Both the position numbers and the translations under genes were made by a program. From NCBI RefSeq assembly GCF_030247195.1, contig NC_080670.1, positions 29,303,997 through 29,367,996 on the forward strand: a stretch of DNA of 64,000 bases, read 5' to 3'. The notes beneath the pieces are model-generated. The model saw only the letters and a list, made by a program, of their open reading frames with translations, did no database searches and was not told the DNA's origin. This document shows, piece by piece, positions 58,988 to 64,000 of this stretch (its first letter is position 1; each line of letters begins with the position of its first letter). The stretch comes from Topomyia yanbarensis. Lineage: Eukaryota; Arthropoda; Insecta; Diptera; Culicidae.

Positions 58988-60574
58988 CACTAGAGTGGCT
59001 CGAAAATGACATTTTTCAGCACAGCACTGTTTGAGTTCCTTTTGTAGTCCCAAACGCCTGTACAAAGTTTGGGAGCGGTCGGTTGCTTCCCGGGTTTGCG
59101 CATTGCGTTTAAAGTTTGTATGGGATTTTATATGGGGAAATCAATTATTTTGCATTTACGTTAATAAAGATCGCTATTTAACTCAATATGAAAAACCAGC
59201 TTTATAAAACGATAATTCAAACCTTGTTTAACAACTTTGTCGAAGACGGTAACTAGCTACGAGTTTTCAAAAAATAGTTATAACGATTTTCAAACTTATG
59301 GTTCAATCCAAATGCAGAAATTAATTATTTCTTCCAACACTGTCAGTACACCACGACAGCGATACTTTAAACTTGAATAAATGAGAATATATTCATCGCA
59401 GGGACTTGGTACCTTTGAACGAAATGTTCAGAATGAATTGCTGAATAACATAGACGTAGTCAGAAAATGAAAACAAGAGGGGGTGTGGCTTGTGTACTCC
59501 CCAGTTCCCTGTTTAGATAGTTTAGTATAACATAGGGAGCACATCTTCAACGCAGGTTTAAACCGCCGAATTAAAAATTAATCTTACGTGTTTGAGTGCT
59601 ACTATTTAAGGACTCTACTGTTATCTCATTTAAAATGGTACAGTAGTTTATAAGTTTTACATATTTTAAAAACCTATTTCTTAGCCGTTCAGAGTCAGAA
59701 TTTTAAAAAATGCATATCCTTAGATTCCTTGAAGTTTTGGAATTGTTTCTATTGACGTTTTCGTTTGAGAATTTAGGAACGAAACCAAGATAGTTATTTC
59801 AAATAAGTGTTTTTTTTATGAAATTGAGTTAGGTTCAAGCAAAACAGGGGTGATGTTGGCGAAACAGAAATATACTTCAGGTTAGAACCCAACGCGATTT
59901 CCAGACCTGAGTTAGTTTTTGCCCCAAGCAAAAACAACGCATAAATTTGTAGGTGTAAATTCTAAATATTGTAAATGTTATTCCCCACAACAAAGATTGT
60001 AGTATGATTCATATTTGGGTCTATCAAAATATTAAGAAAGTTCAGTCGTTGACATTTACAAGGACGTAATGATTCTTTGTCTAATCTAAACAGGGACTGG
60101 GGAGTACACATGCCCCCCCTTCGTCTTTTAATTTTCTGACTACGTCAATGATATTCAGCAATTCATTCTGAAGGGTACCAAGTCTCTGCGATGAATATAT
60201 TCTCATTTATTAAAGTTGTTAATGTCGATGTCGGCTACGAGTTTTCAAAAATCGTTATAACTACTTTTTGAAAACTCGTAGCTAATTACGGTCTTTGACA
60301 AAGTTGTTAACCAAGGTTTGAACTATAGTTTTATAAAGCTGGGTTTTCATATTGAGTGAAATAGCGGTCTTTATTACGGTAAATGCAAAATAATTAATTT
60401 CCCCGTATAAAATCCCATGCAAACTTTGAGCGCAATGCGCAAACCCGGGAAGCAACCAATCGCTACCAAATTTTGCACAGGCATTTGGGACCACAAAAGG
60501 AACTCAAAAAGTGCTGTGCCCGCTAGTTTAAATCATTTTGAAGTTTTCCCATACAACCGCGAGCCACTTTAGTG
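58988..60574. mobile_element. Foldback element, about 1.6 kb
   Basis: The left end CACTAGAGTGGCTCG faces the complement of the right end CACTAAAGTGGCTCG. Long matches follow: 'tgagttccttttgt', 'gttgcttcccgggtttgcgc', 'tatggggaaatcaattattt', 'aactttgtcgaagacggtaa' and 'gatgaatatattctcattta' all recur inverted on the right. The arms are about 500 bp and the loop about 600 bp. There is no coding sequence. Confidence 0.75.
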
Positions 60575-60605
60575 TTCACATGCCTGATATGGTCACCCTA
60601 GTTAA

Positions 60606-61121
60606 CCCATTCATGCCCATGTTGTTTGTGGACAACAACGTTTTTAAACAGCTATAACTTCTGATTAAGGCAAAATTTGCTCACAAAAACAAGTAAGGCT
60701 AATAAATGTGACTATTGCCTTTCATTTGAGTATTAATAGTTTCAAGGACCAGCTTTAGAACCGAAGTTATTGCAATTAGTCTGATTGGATTCCGATGGAG
60801 CAGTGCTGCCAGGGACAGTTTACGTTGACGACGGAAAATGATTTTTTCATATATCTTCGTTATGTTGCAATATTATTGAAAATTGATAAAACTTATCAAT
60901 TTAGACTGTCTTTGGCTACATTTTCCACGCAATCGGACTATTGTAAATATTCTAGAATTGTATTTAGCATTGGAAGGTAAAAATTGAGCAGATTCTAGCA
61001 CTGCGAGGGAAGCATCTATCTTTATGAAAAAAGACTTTTTGTGTTTCTTGACCCCACCGTTTTCAAGGAAAAATAATTTTGAAATACTACATGCACGAGA
61101 AAAAAGTTGGACATGAAAGGG
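60606..61121. mobile_element. 516-bp piggyBac-like element with TTAA duplication
   Basis: The left end CCCATTCATGCCCATG faces the complement of the right end CCCTTTCATGTCCAAC. TTAA lies at 60,602-60,605 and 61,122-61,125. The ends match each other moderately, and there is no transposase, so it is a non-autonomous derivative. Confidence 0.7.
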
Positions 61122-61125
61122 TTAA

Positions 61126-61544
61126 ATTTTTCTAAGTATACAGATTCCTGCGCAATCAAAGCAACTGTAACTGAGTTCACGATAACCATGTATTTGCTGA
61201 AAATAATGCAAGCATTACTAGTAACTTTTGCGAAATCTGATCCAAGTTATTCATATTTTTATATCGTGACTACGACTTACCTTTTAAAAAATTCAGAAGA
61301 AACAGAAGGGGAAGTTTTTAATCATTAGTAACTTTCATTGTACTGAACTAATTAGTTGGAAAAATAGTCTCCAATTTAAAAGTCTAATTCACCTAAGAGA
61401 TCTAATCGAATGATGGCAAGATATATAAGTCCCGCAAGCATTTTTGTGGTAAGTGCTTAATTCATCGTTCGCTAATCGAATGAGAAGCATGTGGACGCCC
61501 AGTCAAATGGTTAGGTAAGAAGAGGGTAGTAAGAAACAATTCAT
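61126..61544. other. No gene seen
   Basis: AT-rich sequence without a recognised feature. Confidence 0.35.
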
Positions 61545-61705
61545 CAGTGTAACGGGCACAGCGTAGTTGATAAATCGATTACTCATCTGGGTTCGTTTCC
61601 CAACCCCGCACATAGAGTTAGAGATTTTCCAAAAAGAGATTTCTCTAACCCGAAAAGAGACGAAGAGGCGTCTAGAATCAAAATAGTTAAAAAATAAATA
61701 ATTAT
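61545..61705 (+). mobile_element. tRNA-derived SINE
   Basis: GGGCACAGCGTAGTTGA near 61,554 fits an A box. GGGTTCGTTTCCC near 61,589 fits a B box at tRNA-like spacing. Then comes CCCGCACATAGAGTTAGAG and a hairpin (GTTAGAGA facing TCTCTAAC, about 61,617-61,650). The layout matches mosquito tRNA-related SINEs. It ends in an A-rich stretch near 61,700. Confidence 0.65.
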
Positions 61706-63005
61706 TCTTTATTTTGTTCAACAACCTATGATCTGGATATCGAAGACAATTCAGTTTTTGATTTTATCTAGCGGTTCGTATACCTAAATATTCTCGTAGA
61801 GCAAAATTCAAACATTACAATCCCATTTCATCTGCTTAACTATTATTTCACTCCATTCACGGAAGTCACCAAATTTTTCTTCACTCCGGTAAACCCCAGC
61901 CTGTTCTGATTTACGACTCTTTACCTAAACGTCATCCTTTTGTGTCTCAACTATTATATTTAATGGGCCGTATCAGTGGCAATGGATGTTCCATCGAAAA
62001 TCAAACCAAAAAAAAAGTAAAACACGACAAAAATTCGACCCTCCGAAAACCACCACCGCTCAGCAGTGCAGAGAAAAAAACCTCAACATTCATATTCATA
62101 ATAAAATTCACATAAATCAATGACAGGGCGCCGAACGACTCCCCGGCCTGCTTTCTGTTGGGCGGTTGGTTCGTCGCATGGAAAAAAGGCAATATTTATG
62201 TAAACGACGTCAAAATTTATGTCTTCCCGAAAACATACCGTGGTCCAGCTTGGGATGGGAAGATGAATTGGTGGTCGGTGGTGGCGATCGCGCGAGTTTG
62301 GTGTGAAGGGAACTCTCCGTGGCTTCAGCAGCATCGCTGAGTCACACACATTGCTGGTTGTAACTATATTCAAACACACACACAGTGACATCTACACACC
62401 CAAACAGGTAGCACAGGAGGGTACCATTCCAAAGTATAAATTCGGTCATTTTTTTGTTGTTGCTGATGATGGGGACTGAAATGCTTGTTCTGCTGAAATT
62501 GGGAAAAATGTTATTTATGTATGCGCGGTGGTGGCCTATGCTTGCAGCACACGCTCTTTCCCAACTGTCTGTTACACACGTGAAATATTCGTTCATTCCC
62601 ATAGAAACGTATACCGGGAGCTGATCTGGTTCGTTCATTTCAGTTGGTTTTCGCATTCGTTTGCCCATTCAAACGGCGATGATATATTGGTTGTGACGTT
62701 TCTGGTTACTGTTGTTTTGATTCTCGTTCCACCACCAGGTTGGGTGGTGTTGGTTTTCCTTTCTAAAGTTTCTTTTCTGGTGACACCCGGTGGAATGCGG
62801 ATATCGCGAGAGCAATTGTTCCTTTGAGACTTCGACGGCCATCTGACGTCGATTGGCGGTGAGTTGAGTTTGGTTTCCGGTGGTGCCACGAATTTTCGTT
62901 TTCAAATTGTTGGCAGGAGGGATTTTGATTAGTCAAGTCCTTTTTTTCGTTTGGGGGACTTTCTGTGGTGTAAACTATTGGGACTGAACATCGAGAAGCT
63001 GTCCG
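61706..63005. other. No gene seen; unique-looking sequence
   Basis: Overlapping frames of 60-108 codons occur on both strands at 62.0-63.0 kb, but none shows a known motif. Confidence 0.3.
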
Positions 63006-63009
63006 AAGC

Positions 63010-63760
63010 ACGTGTTGAAATTCTGAAAGTTTTGATCCCTAAAGCTCAGTTGTCAGCACCACACCATGAGATGCGCGGTTCAACAATCAATTGACAGCTA
63101 TATTAAGTCGTTGAACCAAGTATCCAGGTCTTGTTTTTGTGCAGGAAGGGGTTTCGGCGCATTAAACCAGATCAATGACATCGATTACATGAACAAACGG
63201 CCAGAAGACATCATGAACTGAGACGCTGAGAGGTCCTCTTCTGGGTTCCTCCAGACAACTTCGTGGTACGGCTCAGATGCGGATCGGCAACACACGGAGT
63301 TGCACGTGTGATGTTTGTACTGTAGGTCCCATGTTTGTTAATTCATACGACAGAGTTGTTTCGTGGCGCTATCGATCAAACCATCGATGGTGTACGGGCA
63401 CTTCTGAAAATGACGAGAATAAGAAAAAGATAAATATGTATATTGATGGTTTTTAGGAAGATGTATGCGAGGGACATATATGGGAGATCGCGGCCTGCCA
63501 GCACATTCCGAACCGGAACACGCCCAAACAATATTTTCGATATCGTGATAGCACTATCCACGAACCCAATACGTCGTAGTTGCGCATCCAGCGTGTAATG
63601 GTTTGACATGAGCAGGGACGGCACACTAATGAAATCACGACTCACATCCTTCCCCGCGAATCAAGGTTTTGTCAGACTATCAAAAGTAGCCACCTTCCAA
63701 GCTCCCCATTGCTCCACGAAATGTCCCGAAATATTCGAAAAATTAATTAATTAGGTTAAC
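63010..63760 (-). pseudogene. Unrecognised coding-like stretch, two segments with a possible short intron
   Basis: On the minus strand a frame reads WKVATFDSLTKP, a stop, FAGKDVSRDFISVPSLLMSN, then DAQLRRIGFVDSAITISKIL and VPVRNVLAGRDLPYMSL (about 63,700-63,470). After a pyrimidine tract ending TTTTCAG (near 63,405), a second segment reads KCPYTIDGLIDSATKQLCRMN, a stop, then CRSASEPYHEVVWRNPEEDL and SASQFMMSSGRLFM, then a stop. The amino-acid mix looks protein-like rather than random, but I cannot name the family. With at least three stops it is probably a relic of a host gene or an element. Confidence 0.35.
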
Positions 63761-64000
63761 TAAAATAATATACACGACTAGAAAATCAGCGGTTCATCTT
63801 TATTTGAAGAGTATGAATACTGCAGATTTTTTTAAAATTAATAACATAATAAATGCAATCCATTGACGCCATTCTGGTAAAAAAAGTGAGGAAGTGGCAA
63901 ATGATGTGAAAACTCATGAAAACGTGGAAGGAAAAGGTACTTGCGAATGACTTCTTCGGTGACCACGTCGTCGCCAGAGAGTGGAATTGAAGTTGTGCAT
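63761..64000. other. No gene seen at the window end
   Basis: AT-rich sequence, with a slightly GC-richer last 60 bases that may continue into a feature beyond the window. Confidence 0.3.

Noticed and set aside
61553..61600. Functional tRNA gene
   Set aside because: A and B boxes are present but no acceptor stem or full cloverleaf forms, and SINE-type sequence follows.

Overview
The window looks like gene-poor, repeat-dense nuclear DNA from a culicine mosquito, most likely an Aedes species. This is inferred from the element types: a tRNA-derived SINE, mariner transposases of the DD37D/DD37E type, a P-type (THAP) transposase with introns, and many short inverted-repeat elements. No complete, intact protein-coding gene is visible. 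No rRNA gene, functional tRNA gene or CRISPR array was recognised. Most long open frames are shadows of (AC)n tracts, of dispersed repeats, or of a polypyrimidine tract.

Layout. 1-9.5 kb: the 3' part of a dispersed repeat, inverted-repeat elements, a purine-rich minisatellite, an A-tailed non-coding retroelement copy and a mariner fragment. 9.9-14.6 kb: a 1.46-kb foldback element with an 8-bp target duplication, several smaller foldbacks and a dead DD37D-type mariner. 14.8-17.2 kb: non-repetitive sequence that may be the 5' end (untranslated exon with splice donor at 17,185) of a gene whose coding exons lie elsewhere. 17.56-22.64 kb: a P-element transposase gene with eight recognisable exons, two in-frame stops and a 1.65-kb repeat inserted in exon 5. 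23.9-30.2 kb: mariner pieces, foldbacks, a decayed CHCHD2/MIX17-like sequence and a tandem duplication carrying a 71-bp insertion. 30.6-32.4 kb (minus): a decayed SCAP-like WD40 region. 36.1-38.3 kb: a long dispersed repeat whose last 0.85 kb nearly matches positions 1-848. 40-48.7 kb: small transposon-like elements, then a roughly 2.3-kb polypyrimidine tract split by an 847-bp element. 51.4-56.9 kb (minus): a non-LTR retrotransposon whose reverse-transcriptase active-site codons are interrupted by a 3.4-kb A-tailed element flanked by 24-bp duplications. 57-61.7 kb: short inverted-repeat elements, a 1.6-kb foldback, piggyBac-like TTAA elements and a SINE. 63-63.8 kb: an unrecognised, damaged coding-like stretch on the minus strand.

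Two observations deserve most attention. First, a dispersed inverted-repeat family (at least six copies here) carries a hammerhead-ribozyme-like core in its arms. Second, a long, apparently non-coding, A-tailed retroelement is built from degenerate modules of about 470 bp. Its two best copies end at the same base before the A-run and have target duplications. Nothing here works as a gene pathway; the window mainly records layered insertions.
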